A program made the translations under genes and the position numbers. Shown piece by piece: positions 45,508-54,001 of a DNA stretch of 64,000 bases. Each line of letters opens with the position of its first letter. Within the stretch, counting starts at the first letter, position 1. The notes below the pieces were generated by a model. It was not told the DNA's origin. It was given only the letters and a program-made list of their open reading frames with translations, and made no database searches. Source of the DNA: Pedobacter polaris (lineage in GTDB: Bacteria; Bacteroidota; Bacteroidia; Sphingobacteriales; Sphingobacteriaceae); the NCBI RefSeq assembly GCF_005116505.1, contig NZ_SWBR01000003.1, positions 434,001-498,000 of the forward strand, given 5' to 3'.

Positions 45508-46070
45508 AGGTTATGTGGATATTGATTATGGCTAAAATAGCTTGTTCGAACTAGTAATCCAAAAAAAGAATGCCCTTTTACGCTAAGATGATGAGTATCA
45601 CTTTTATTTTTCAAAGTTTTAAACAATTTAACTTACCACATAGGCACATAGGGAATAGTAGTAAGAATCGATTATTAGATGGGTTTCAATCGTCCTTTGT
45701 TCGGCTATCCTTTATCTTTTCGTATTACCTAGATCGTACCTGCGTATTACCAAGTTCGTATCTGCGTCGTGTCTTGTTCGACTCTTGACCGAAGAAATGT
45801 CGAATTTTGGCTTGGCATATAAACCGATACGAGAAGCTAAGACGAATTAAATACGAACCAATCACGGACTAGGTAGGGACTAGGTACGAGCTAGGTACGA
45901 AGTCTTCTAGAACACAAGTCGCGGTAAGGTCGCAGTAATGTCGCCTTAAGGTCGCTGTAAGGGTATGTGAATTTAGGTTGAGATTTGGCAGGTTTTTGCC
46001 AGGTGGGAGGTATGATTTAAATATAGGTATTTTTTCGAAATTATCACGTTTTAACCTAAAAAAGGGGGGG
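45508..46070. repeat. 563-bp non-coding block with degenerate short repeats
   Basis: Two 22-bp units CGTATTACC(T/A)AG(A/T)TCGTA(C/T)CTG lie in tandem at 45721-45764. About 110 bp on, at 45874-45900, related units (GGACTAGGTA, CTAGGTACGA) appear in the opposite orientation. At 45918-45961 there are four 11-bp units of the form GTCGCNGTAAG. Further G-rich sequence and a run of seven G precede the stop of the next gene. No frame with coding character. It is GC-richer than its surroundings. Confidence 0.65.
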
Positions 46071-46610
46071 TCAGTTTTTATTAAGTGTTGCTAGTTTTTC
46101 CTCTACTTCCATTACTTTTTCTAGCCAAAATTTAATGGCTTCTTCATTTTTAATGTTTTTCTTATCTGCTCTATAACTTTTTGGTATTTGCCATAGCTGT
46201 TGAGAGTTTTTGCTATGATCTCGATCTAATTCTGCACTTGTAGTGGGTTCAATTCTATTTCTCCAAAATGTTATATTTTTAAAATAGTCAGCTTTTAAAG
46301 CTTCAAAGTATGCAGTTAATTTTTCGGTAGTATTTGGGATATATCCTGGACCAGTGCAACCACAAGAGTGAAAAGTAATGCCAACTGAATATAACGTTTT
46401 AATGTGTGCCCATTTTTTTAGGTCGTCTTTTTTGGGCGACTCAAAATCCAGTCCCATGCTGGCCATTAAACCAGCACATTCTGGGCACTTGGCTTCAACT
46501 TTTGTATCTTCACCTCTATAAATATCGGCCATGAACCTCCGTTTAAATGTCTTTCGGCAATTAAAGCAGGCATAATGTGGCTTATAAGAAGTCATTGCAT
46601 AACGACACAT
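46071..46610 (-). CDS. Zinc-ribbon-like protein of unknown function
   Basis: 179 residues, cytoplasmic. Cys pairs typical of a treble-clef or zinc ribbon: YACFNCRKTFKRR (about 14-25) and AKCPECAGLMASMG (about 40-53). A later motif is FHSCGCTGPGYIPNT (about 82-96). The C-terminal 60 residues are helical and charged (FWLEKVMEVEEKLATL). A nucleic-acid or structural role is possible; I do not recognise a named family. ATG at 46610 chosen; Met6 is an alternative. Confidence 0.75.
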   Translation of the reverse strand: MCRYAMTSYKPHYACFNCRKTFKRRFMADIYRGEDTKVEAKCPECAGLMASMGLDFESPKKDDLKKWAHIKTLYSVGITFHSCGCTGPGYIPNTTEKLTAYFEALKADYFKNITFWRNRIEPTTSAELDRDHSKNSQQLWQIPKSYRADKKNIKNEEAIKFWLEKVMEVEEKLATLNKN

Positions 46611-46625
46611 AATTTAGCTTCTTAG

Positions 46626-46985
46626 TTATGTTGTAAGTTGGTGTAAAGCATCTGCTAAGGTATTTACAAAGTTAATATGTTTTGATTTATTACTTTCAAA
46701 AATAAAGTCTTTGATGCTTTTGCTTTCATATTTGTCAAAATCGCCAATAATGGCTAGTGGAATTCGATAATTAGAGAATTTCTGAAGAATCTCTCCGGCT
46801 ATTCCTGTTTTTAAATCAAAGAAGTTAGGTGTTATATTTTTCTCGTAAACGATAATTTTGTCGAACTCTTGATAGTAGAGATTACCTAGTAAATCTAGCC
46901 CATCTTCTGCAGAGTTAATGATAATATCTTCTGATGTTACTTCGGCAATTTTAATGTTGTTGATGGTGTGTGTTTCGATGTTCAT
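46626..46985 (-). CDS. DUF4180 domain-containing protein
   Basis: 119 residues, compact alpha/beta: IKIAEVTSEDIIINSAEDGL, DLLGNLYYQEFDKIIVYEKN, TGIAGEILQKFSNYRIPLAI and the end SKHINFVNTLADALHQL. I recognise the DUF4180 pattern, related in shape to STAS-like folds; function unknown. It starts 11 bp downstream of the lipoprotein gene's stop and is followed after 15 bp by the zinc-ribbon gene, so these may be one transcript. Confidence 0.85.
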   Translation of the reverse strand: MNIETHTINNIKIAEVTSEDIIINSAEDGLDLLGNLYYQEFDKIIVYEKNITPNFFDLKTGIAGEILQKFSNYRIPLAIIGDFDKYESKSIKDFIFESNKSKHINFVNTLADALHQLTT

Positions 46986-46996
46986 TTTTAGTAATT

Positions 46997-47428
46997 TTAT
47001 TTCTTCTTCTTTAATGTAATCTTACTGTTTACATTCTTTTCGAAAATTGCATTTTTTCTGTCGATGATAACTTTATAGGTATCAAAATCTCCATTTTTTC
47101 TGTCTAGTTCTGATATCTTAATTGATTTATCATTTTTCAAAAAAACCAATAAATTAATTCCATCTGATAATTTAATTTTATTTTCATTAATGTTTGATAA
47201 ATGTATGTGCAATTCGTCTTCTATTTGGCCTATAGATGAATAGGGTTCTAAAATGAGTAGCTTATCATAATCGAAATCATCAATAGTAGAAAGATCAATT
47301 TCTTTTGGGTTTGAATTAATTTTAGCTTCAATAATTTTAGTTAGACCCTCGTCTGTAGTTAGTTGAGATGTATAGTTGCAGTAACTTAAAGTTAAAATTA
47401 AGGCTAGTAATAAAAGGACTTTTTTCAT
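46997..47428 (-). CDS. Small lipoprotein of unknown function
   Basis: 143 residues. The signal peptide MKKVLLLLALILTLSYC gives a good lipobox (LSYC, Cys17). The mature part is acidic then basic at the tail (KITLKKKK), with IDDFDYDKLLILEPYSSIGQ and VIIDRKNAIFEK. I recognise no family. It is followed 11 bp later by the DUF4180 gene. Confidence 0.75.
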   Translation of the reverse strand: MKKVLLLLALILTLSYCNYTSQLTTDEGLTKIIEAKINSNPKEIDLSTIDDFDYDKLLILEPYSSIGQIEDELHIHLSNINENKIKLSDGINLLVFLKNDKSIKISELDRKNGDFDTYKVIIDRKNAIFEKNVNSKITLKKKK

Positions 47429-47478
47429 TTAATTATTTTGTTCTTTTTAGATTTTTTTATTCTTTACGGATTTAAATA

Positions 47479-48123
47479 TTAATTATTTTCATCTCTAATT
47501 TTTAAGATTGTTCTAACTGCGCTATATAAAACACCTGTGTTCCAGTCAGATAAATAGTTATAGGTTCTATTTATTTTGCTTTTATCATCAAGAGAATAAA
47601 TTGCAAAATAGGTTTGATAATCTCTTGTTGCAACTTGGTCCCAAAGAATTTGTTTCTTTTCTTCTTTTATTAATCCAGCAATATTTATTTCTAAACCCTC
47701 TCTTTTAAATTTAACTGCCCCGATATCAAACTCTTTTGTCTCATTAAATTGTTGAAGAAGATTATTTGTGATATCACTGAAATAGAATACCCATAATGTA
47801 TTTATTATTTTAATGTATTTTTCATAATTCTCCTGTTTCTTCCTCCCATAAAAGCTTTTGAAATTTATTTTCAAGATTTTACCCTCATTATTTCGGATAA
47901 ATATTTGATACTCTCTCCCAACGGTAAATTCAAAACCCCTAATCCATTTAACCCCAAATCTGTATGCTGTAATTGAGTTTTTTTCAAATTTTGTTAAGCT
48001 TTTAGTTGAGGATTCGTCGTCTTCAAAGCTTATAAATGTTGGATCTAAAATCAATTGTCTAGGCTTATTATCGAATGGTCCTCGCTTAATTGTTAATGTT
48101 ATTTGTTCTGGATTTTGAGACAT
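47479..48123 (-). CDS. Hypothetical cytoplasmic protein with PH-like appearance
   Basis: 214 residues without signal or membrane helix. Beta strands dominate the first 100 residues (ITLTIKRGPFDNKPRQLILD, FGVKWIRGFEFTVGREYQIF), which could be a PH-like barrel. A second, related-looking half follows (FKREGLEINIAGLIKEEKKQ, DYQTYFAIYSL). I cannot name the family. Part of an accessory run on one strand. Confidence 0.7.
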   Translation of the reverse strand: MSQNPEQITLTIKRGPFDNKPRQLILDPTFISFEDDESSTKSLTKFEKNSITAYRFGVKWIRGFEFTVGREYQIFIRNNEGKILKINFKSFYGRKKQENYEKYIKIINTLWVFYFSDITNNLLQQFNETKEFDIGAVKFKREGLEINIAGLIKEEKKQILWDQVATRDYQTYFAIYSLDDKSKINRTYNYLSDWNTGVLYSAVRTILKIRDENN

Positions 48124-48235
48124 TGTTATAGAATTGGCATAGCTTATTATTGAATTAATTTCTAAGCAATTTCATGTTTAGAAATGAGATTTCCAGTAAT
48201 TTTTATTTTGTAGAGTTTAACTAGGTCTTTGGTTT

Positions 48236-49390
48236 TCAGAGGGCTTGACAATATTCGGTTAGGGCTTCAGTAATCATTTTAATTTTGTTGCCCAAAAAGA
48301 TTGATTTTTTTAGATCATTACAAATTTTTGCTTGCTCAGCTTCTGGAATTGAAACTTTCTCTTTTGAAGCTAAAATTGTTATATCCTTACTTTGTGATAG
48401 TGTTCGACTATTTCCAAATTGGTATTTTCTGATTCTTGCAAAAGCTCTATTGGCTAAAGCAAATTCCATAAATGGTTCTAGCTGTAAGGCCTTATCAAAG
48501 TCTGCAATAGCTTCGTCAAATTGAAAGTCGTTCAGCTTAATGGTCCCTCTCGAAAAATATGCTTCGGCATAGGTACTATCTAGTTCCAGTACTTTCGAAC
48601 AATATTTAATAGCTGACTTAAGATCTCCCTCCTTATTACTTTCGTTGCTTCTTGTCATTAACTGTGTAAGTTTTTCAAGCTTTGGGTCTTCAGTTACTTT
48701 ACCATTCTTAATGAAAACACTCTCTTTAATTTTTCCATTTGAATAGTATTTTATTGCATTACCTTTTATTTCCCCTTTATCATAATTGCTACGTAGTTTA
48801 ACTTGTCCGTTTGGAAAATATGATTCCCATATACCATTTTCTTTACCATCAACGAATTCACCTTTTTGCTTTATCGATCCATCTTCATAAAACTCTTTTT
48901 CAAAACCATGAGCAATTCCTGATTTATAAGTTCGCTCTGTAGATATTTTTCCATTCTGAAAATATAAAACCCTATACCCATTTATTTTTCCATTCAAAAA
49001 AGTTCCTTCACCTTGTTTTTTACCGCTATAATAGTAATCAATGATTCTGCCATTAAAAGCAGCACCATGAAAATGCCAAACGCCATCCTTCCTTTCCATT
49101 TGTTTTGAAGAGGGAATCATTTTAATACTGTCTGGCCGATTTCTGTACTCCTTTGTGAAAAGGTAGATGGCACTGTCAAATTGCTCATATCCTAAGCGTT
49201 TTAGTTTCTCTTTATCCTTTACCACGACAAGATCTGCAATATCATTTTGGGATATTTCATTTCCTTCTTCAGGGTCTTCGATAACAGCTATTGAGTCTAC
49301 AATGTAGATAATCTTGTCATTCGAAGCTTGCCCAAAAGCGTTTAATAATGTAAATGCCAATAGGACGGCTATCAAAATGGTTTTCTTCAT
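48236..49390 (-). CDS. Exported MORN/YwqK-repeat and TPR protein
   Basis: 384 residues with a signal peptide (ending FGQA). From about 110 to 230 there are five or so YwqK/MORN_2-type repeats of 20-23 residues (GKKQGEGTFLNGKINGYRVL, YEDGSIKQKGEFVDGKENG). Then a TPR region begins at about 240 (SAIKYCSKVLELDSTYAEAY, FDEAIADFDKALQLEPFMEF). YwqK-like proteins are often labelled antitoxins, but that label comes from a Bacillus pair and need not apply. Probably a periplasmic or surface protein. Confidence 0.85.
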   Translation of the reverse strand: MKKTILIAVLLAFTLLNAFGQASNDKIIYIVDSIAVIEDPEEGNEISQNDIADLVVVKDKEKLKRLGYEQFDSAIYLFTKEYRNRPDSIKMIPSSKQMERKDGVWHFHGAAFNGRIIDYYYSGKKQGEGTFLNGKINGYRVLYFQNGKISTERTYKSGIAHGFEKEFYEDGSIKQKGEFVDGKENGIWESYFPNGQVKLRSNYDKGEIKGNAIKYYSNGKIKESVFIKNGKVTEDPKLEKLTQLMTRSNESNKEGDLKSAIKYCSKVLELDSTYAEAYFSRGTIKLNDFQFDEAIADFDKALQLEPFMEFALANRAFARIRKYQFGNSRTLSQSKDITILASKEKVSIPEAEQAKICNDLKKSIFLGNKIKMITEALTEYCQAL

Positions 49391-49591
49391 AAGGTTTTTT
49401 AATAACTACAAATGTGGTTTTTTGCACTTCTATAGCATAACCCATAGGGTTTTGTTATTTGGTGATTTGCAGTTAAATTAATCTCTGCAATTTAACATTT
49501 TATAGAAAATTCTTTACCGCTTTTACTTCTTACAGCTCTTGGGCTTAAGCCTCTTTACCAAATTGATGTTAAATGCTGGCTTTTCTTCTAC
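49391..49591. other. Intergenic, no gene seen
   Basis: About 200 bp between the YwqK-repeat gene and a membrane protein gene. It contains TTACAGCTCTTGGGCTTAAG with weak inverted arms but no convincing terminator or frame. Confidence 0.4.
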
Positions 49592-50128
49592 TTATTTATC
49601 AATTAGTTTCCATTCTCCTTTTTTGAAATATACGTTGTTAAATTTTGGTGAATAGAACACCAAATAAAAGCTCCAAGCACTACGATAGGTAGTTGGATTG
49701 CTTGCCATAATATGGTGAGTCGTATCATCCATATTTATGATTAAACGTTCTGATCTATAGGGTTGACTGGTCATGACGGTTCCTCTATAAGTTTTTAATA
49801 TCCTTTGCTTGTCAGTGACATAAAAATAGATAGAGTCATTTTCCTTAATTTCAAACCTAAAATTATCATATTGCCAGTCGGCTTGTTTGCCTGGAAAATA
49901 GTCGCGATTAATGATGTAATGCCCGTAATAATCTTTTTTCTTCAGTTCTTTTTTCTTTGTTAAAAACTGAAATGTTAAAGATATAAATGCAAGTCCAAAT
50001 ATTGCAAGCCAGATTGCTCCAAGTATTTTGTAGAATATTTTCTTCTTTGTTAGCAACCAGCACAATAGAAGCAAAACTGTTAGTGGAATAATGATAAAAA
50101 CAAATAGTATATTAAATCCAAATCCCAT
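49592..50128 (-). CDS. Membrane-anchored protein of unknown function
   Basis: 178 residues. Two N-terminal transmembrane helices (FVFIIIPLTVLLLLCWLL and ILGAIWLAIFGLAFISLTF), then a basic stretch (TKKKELKKKDYYG) and a soluble beta-rich domain of about 110 residues (WQYDNFRFEIKENDSIYFYV). I recognise no family. It follows the arr gene by 16 bp, on the same strand. Confidence 0.75.
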   Translation of the reverse strand: MGFGFNILFVFIIIPLTVLLLLCWLLTKKKIFYKILGAIWLAIFGLAFISLTFQFLTKKKELKKKDYYGHYIINRDYFPGKQADWQYDNFRFEIKENDSIYFYVTDKQRILKTYRGTVMTSQPYRSERLIINMDDTTHHIMASNPTTYRSAWSFYLVFYSPKFNNVYFKKGEWKLIDK

Positions 50129-50144
50129 TTTCTTTCAAATTATT

Positions 50145-50582
50145 TCAGTCTTCAATTGCCTCAATGCCTTGTTCCTTAAGCTTCTCTAGGTGATCTTTCA
50201 TCGCTTTAAGCTGTTCTGGCGAGTGGCTTTGCCAAGTGGTAACTTCACCGATAACTCGAATTGGGGATTTTGTGCGGTATGATTTTGTAGGATTGCCAGG
50301 GAACTTTTTGTCTGTTAAATTAGGGTCGTCTTCAAATGGGCCTGTGGGTTCAACGATATAAATTCTTTCCTGTCCTTCACCTATGGCAAGTTCAGCACCC
50401 CAAGTTGCAGCCTCTAGGGTAGCGGTGAAATAAATGTATTTAGCTTTATTTCTTTGTCCGTAGTTTGAATTAAAGCCAACTTCAATTAAGTCTCCTTGTT
50501 TTAGCTTAGCTTTTGTGCCATGATAAAATGGCACTGCATCTTGATGGTTGGTCACTGTTGATTGGCTTTTTTGTTCTTCCAT
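50145..50582 (-). CDS. arr: NAD(+)-rifampin ADP-ribosyltransferase
   Basis: 145 residues, the usual Arr length. Nearly the whole core is recognisable: PFYHGTKAKLKQGDLIEVGF (NAD-binding His and Tyr), YIYFTATLEAATWGAELAIG, RIYIVEPTGPFEDDPNLTDK, FPGNPTKSYRT and IGEVTTWQSHSPEQL. Arr transfers ADP-ribose from NAD+ to rifamycins and inactivates them. Chromosomal copies occur in many environmental bacteria. It lies in an accessory run but with no transposon marks, so it is probably a resident gene. It begins 11 bp before a small membrane protein gene's stop region. Confidence 0.95.
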   Translation of the reverse strand: MEEQKSQSTVTNHQDAVPFYHGTKAKLKQGDLIEVGFNSNYGQRNKAKYIYFTATLEAATWGAELAIGEGQERIYIVEPTGPFEDDPNLTDKKFPGNPTKSYRTKSPIRVIGEVTTWQSHSPEQLKAMKDHLEKLKEQGIEAIED

Positions 50583-50593
50583 TTTTTTGTTTT

Positions 50594-50983
50594 TTACTGT
50601 TTATTATTTTTTCTATTGATCGCATATATCAATACTGAAGAGATTATGCACATAACTACAGCAGCAATGATGAGCGAACTTTCTTTTTGTAAAATTCCAA
50701 TAAAGAAGTCGCCCACAAACATTACTAAAAAGAAAATGTATGCAATGGTTAACATGGGAATGGATTTTTTAAATGTGGCAAAGGCAAAGATAAAACCAAG
50801 TGCAAATTGTCTAACAGCCCACATATAGATAATGTAGTCAACACCTTTTGCGTTGAGGTCTACTGTTTCCATAACCGATTGTGGTGAGAAGCATAATGAA
50901 AAGCTGACCATAATTTCGAGCAATGCAAAAATTCCGGATACGATGAGTATCCATTTTGGTAATGATTTTTGTTCTTCTTTCAT
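50594..50983 (-). CDS. Small four-helix membrane protein
   Basis: 129 residues from the ATG at 50983; the longer in-frame reading to 51157 includes repeat DNA and is rejected. Four hydrophobic helices are apparent (WILIVSGIFALLEIMVSFSL, YIIYMWAVRQFALGFIFAF, MLTIAYIFFLVMFVGDFFIG, LIIAAVVMCIISSVLIY). No family recognised. Probably transcribed with arr, 11 bp away. Confidence 0.8.
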   Translation of the reverse strand: MKEEQKSLPKWILIVSGIFALLEIMVSFSLCFSPQSVMETVDLNAKGVDYIIYMWAVRQFALGFIFAFATFKKSIPMLTIAYIFFLVMFVGDFFIGILQKESSLIIAAVVMCIISSVLIYAINRKNNKQ

Positions 50984-51284
50984 AATATGTTTGTTTTGGT
51001 TGTTTGTAGCTCTTGCAAGAATTGAAGGTAAGCAATCTTTTTGTTGTACCCATGGATACACTGCCGATGTAAAATCGGCACACGTCAGGATGACCAACAA
51101 AGATTTATAATCGAATATAATGTTTTTGCATTGATAAGAAACCTTAAATAGTAGCAAGAACCTGCGTTATTTAAACCTGATGGTAGTGAAAATCTTTTTG
51201 TTGCGTCCTTCGACAGGCTGCCGATGTAAAATCGGCACACGTCAGGATAACAAAAAATGGGTGTATCTACTTTTCTAAAAAAAG
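50984..51284. repeat. REP-like pair with GCCGAT-gtaaa-ATCGGC hairpins
   Basis: In the 301-bp gap, CTGCCGATGTAAAATCGGCA followed by CACGTCAGGAT occurs twice, at about 51061-51091 and 51217-51247, as direct copies. Each holds a perfect 6-bp hairpin. This is a third REP type, not seen elsewhere in the window. No gene. Confidence 0.7.
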
Positions 51285-51773
51285 CTAACCTTTCTTTCCC
51301 AATTTTTTTACGCTAAACGTAAAGTAGTGTTGGTATAAATAACTAAAACCTGCTAATAAAACTTGTACAGCAAATCTTGCAACAGTTGGGTAAATTAAAA
51401 GTACGTCTGCTAAAAATTTATAAAGTGATATATTAAGTAATATATTAATGAACTGTAGATTCATGAATCTAAATAATTGTACTCTTCCCCTAACTTCACT
51501 ATGTGTGAAAACTACATAACGGTTCATGATAAAACTGTAAGGAATTACGAAAGCAAAATCTATAGCCATTGCAGCAGTACCGCGTTTTAGCGTAAAGAAT
51601 AATACCTCTACTTCGTCTGTTTTAAAAAGATGATAGAATGATAAATAATAGACTATGTAACCTAAAACAAACGTACTACCACCAGTAGCTAAATACCTAA
51701 AGTTATGCAATGAAACATATTTTTTAAATGGTGGATGGAAAAAATCTATAAAGGCTAATATTGCTTTGCGCAT
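51285..51773 (-). CDS. GtrA family membrane protein
   Basis: 162 residues with four transmembrane helices in GtrA order: FRYLATGGSTFVLGYIVYYL, AMAIDFAFVIPYSFIMNRYV with the conserved N-R-Y-x-F/V pattern, FMNLQFINILLNISLYKFL and the C-terminal YLYQHYFTF. GtrA proteins are thought to move lipid-linked sugars or serve cell-wall glycan synthesis. It lies downstream of the LTA-synthase-like gene on the same strand (92-bp gap). Confidence 0.9.
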   Translation of the reverse strand: MRKAILAFIDFFHPPFKKYVSLHNFRYLATGGSTFVLGYIVYYLSFYHLFKTDEVEVLFFTLKRGTAAMAIDFAFVIPYSFIMNRYVVFTHSEVRGRVQLFRFMNLQFINILLNISLYKFLADVLLIYPTVARFAVQVLLAGFSYLYQHYFTFSVKKLGKKG

Positions 51774-51864
51774 TGGTGTTGTTGGTTTGTTGAGATTGTT
51801 ATTATGTTGAATTGTGATATTGCTCTATTGTTATTTTTTACCCAGCTCAGGATAATAATGGCGG

Positions 51865-53796
51865 TTATTTACTAACTGTTAACTGGTTTTTAATCATTCT
51901 GGTGTTGTACTGCTGTATAAATGCTTTGAGGTATTTTTCCATATTAGCTTGTATTACAGGTTCTTTATCTATTAGGTTTTTTTGTGTTAGTCTATCGGTT
52001 TTTAAATTAAATAAAGCAGTAGATTTTAGCCCATTATTTTGCAACAAATAATCACCTTGGTAAAAGCTAAAACTACCATCGTTGTTATTAACTACAAAGT
52101 TGTTGTTTTTATTGCTCAACGCATCAAAGCCAAATGCAAAGTATGGTTTGTTGTAATTAAGGTAATTTAAAACAGTAGGCATAATGTCTGTCTGTTGTAT
52201 CAATTTGTCTGTTTTTCCTTTTAAATCGCCACCCGGATAATAGAACAAAATTGGAATAGAAAAATAACCTGGCGTGGTTTGATATTCTGGTAAATAAGAT
52301 ACTGTAGCATGGTCTGCAACCAATACAAATAAGGTGTTTTTGTACCAAGGCATTTTGGCAGCAGTGGCAAAGAATTTTTTTATTGCCATATCTGTATAAC
52401 CTACAGGTTCTTGTATGGGTAGTGAACCTTTTGGAAATTTACCTATATATTTTTCTGGTACTTTAAAAGGATGGTGAGACGATACAGAGAAAAAAGCAGA
52501 GAAAAAGGGTTGTTTAAAAGTATTGATCGTTTTTGCCATGTATTGCATAAATGGTTCATCCCAAATGCCCCAAATGCCATCAAAATCTGCATCGTTATTG
52601 TATTCGCTTTTGCCATAATAGTTTTTAATTCCAGCTAGGTTGGTGTAAGCCGAAAAACCCATAGAACCATTGGGAGCACCATGAAAAAATGCGGTTTCAT
52701 AACCTTCATCACCTAATAGTTTGGCAATACTAGTAGTTTTATTGCCAGAGTAGGTAGAAAGTACAAAAGGTTCGCGAATAGAAGGGATACCCGAAATAAT
52801 TGAGGGTAAGGCATCAATTGATTTACGTCCGTTGGCATAGGTATGTGATGAAGTAAAACTTTGTGCAACTAAACTGTCGATAAAAGGGGTATAGCCTTTG
52901 TAAGTGCCGTTTAATAAATCCTTATTTAATCCGCCAATATGTTCTTTTCCTAAACTTTCTATAATTAAGAATACTACATTGAGTTTTTTAAATGGTGCTT
53001 TATTTTCTGGCTGATGAATAGGGTTGTAAAGACTATCTAATGTTTGCTGATTAAAATAATTGACTGGTTTTAAATTAGACGACTTTAACGTTTTCATGAT
53101 GGTAAATGGTGTGTTGAGCACTAAACTCATATCGCCTGGAGATGCTACAAAATCGCCCGCATTACTCATGGTTATTGGTCTAGTACTGTGACGCCATCCG
53201 CCTCGCATCCCAATAACAGCTAAACCAGCAATTAACACCAAAGCTAAAGTATGTGCCAAGTAAACTTTCCATGTAAATTTTGGTGCTTTTTGCAAGTGAA
53301 CCAATTGAAAAAGTTTAATGAACAGCCAAATGAAAGCCATTAATAGAATTAATAAAAACCAAAAGTCTATTAAAAAATCTACTGCAAGTTTAAATTTATT
53401 TTGCTCATTGCTAAACTGGGAAAATACACTTGCTGTTGTTCTTTTAAGGGTATACTTGTAGTATGCGAAATCTACGAAGTTTGCTAAAAAGCCAAGGCTA
53501 TTGGTAATGATGAATAGCCACTTGCAAAATTTTTGATAACCTATTCGATATCTAAATGGGAAAGGAATTGCTTGAAGTACGATAAAAAGCAAGTTGAGGT
53601 AGAGTAATGCAACGATATCAAATTTTATTCCGCCTAAAAAAATATAAAGTAATTCTGAAAAACTGATATGGTTAAAAAGAGATAAATTAGATAGGTAAAA
53701 GCCAAGTCTGCAAAGTGTGTACAAGACCAATAAAACTAAAAAGCGATAAGCTAATACTATATAAATTGATTGTTCTCTTTTACGTGTTTGGTCCAT
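51865..53796 (-). CDS. LTA synthase family sulfatase-fold membrane protein
   Basis: 643 residues. Five N-terminal transmembrane helices (to about 200), then an extracytoplasmic alkaline-phosphatase/sulfatase domain: VFLIIESLGKEHIGGLN (metal Glu), ANGRKSIDALPSIISGIPS (nucleophile region, Ser or Thr), FDGIWGIWDEPFMQYM and LFVLVADHATVS (Asp-His metal ligands). In Gram-positives LtaS polymerises glycerol phosphate; in Bacteroidota such proteins probably transfer phospho-head-groups to envelope glycans or lipids. Confidence 0.92.
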   Translation of the reverse strand: MDQTRKREQSIYIVLAYRFLVLLVLYTLCRLGFYLSNLSLFNHISFSELLYIFLGGIKFDIVALLYLNLLFIVLQAIPFPFRYRIGYQKFCKWLFIITNSLGFLANFVDFAYYKYTLKRTTASVFSQFSNEQNKFKLAVDFLIDFWFLLILLMAFIWLFIKLFQLVHLQKAPKFTWKVYLAHTLALVLIAGLAVIGMRGGWRHSTRPITMSNAGDFVASPGDMSLVLNTPFTIMKTLKSSNLKPVNYFNQQTLDSLYNPIHQPENKAPFKKLNVVFLIIESLGKEHIGGLNKDLLNGTYKGYTPFIDSLVAQSFTSSHTYANGRKSIDALPSIISGIPSIREPFVLSTYSGNKTTSIAKLLGDEGYETAFFHGAPNGSMGFSAYTNLAGIKNYYGKSEYNNDADFDGIWGIWDEPFMQYMAKTINTFKQPFFSAFFSVSSHHPFKVPEKYIGKFPKGSLPIQEPVGYTDMAIKKFFATAAKMPWYKNTLFVLVADHATVSYLPEYQTTPGYFSIPILFYYPGGDLKGKTDKLIQQTDIMPTVLNYLNYNKPYFAFGFDALSNKNNNFVVNNNDGSFSFYQGDYLLQNNGLKSTALFNLKTDRLTQKNLIDKEPVIQANMEKYLKAFIQQYNTRMIKNQLTVSK

Positions 53797-54001
53797 TTAT
53801 TTTATAAAAGTTCGCAATTTACGGATTTGTTGTTAATTAATTCACCACCTAAGGCACCTAAGCATGCCTAAGAGAGTAAATGGATTTGTAAATGATAAAT
53901 TTATGATGGACTTAGGTTCCTTAAAAATACAAAGTGGTAAAAGAATGTAAGTTGCCAGTTACGAAATATGTAGATAATTCTATTTATTGTAACTTAGTTC
54001 T

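Noticed and set aside
45918..45961. CRISPR or iteron origin from the 11-bp GTCGC repeats
   Set aside because: Units are too short and degenerate for CRISPR, and no replication initiator gene or partition gene is near.
48236..49390. Toxin-antitoxin system from the YwqK-like repeats
   Set aside because: The protein is exported and has TPRs, and no toxin partner is adjacent; the label rests on repeat similarity only.
50984..51157. Longer N-terminus of the four-helix membrane protein
   Set aside because: The extra 58 codons lie in REP-like DNA and give a sequence unlike a protein start; the ATG at 50983 fits the first helix.
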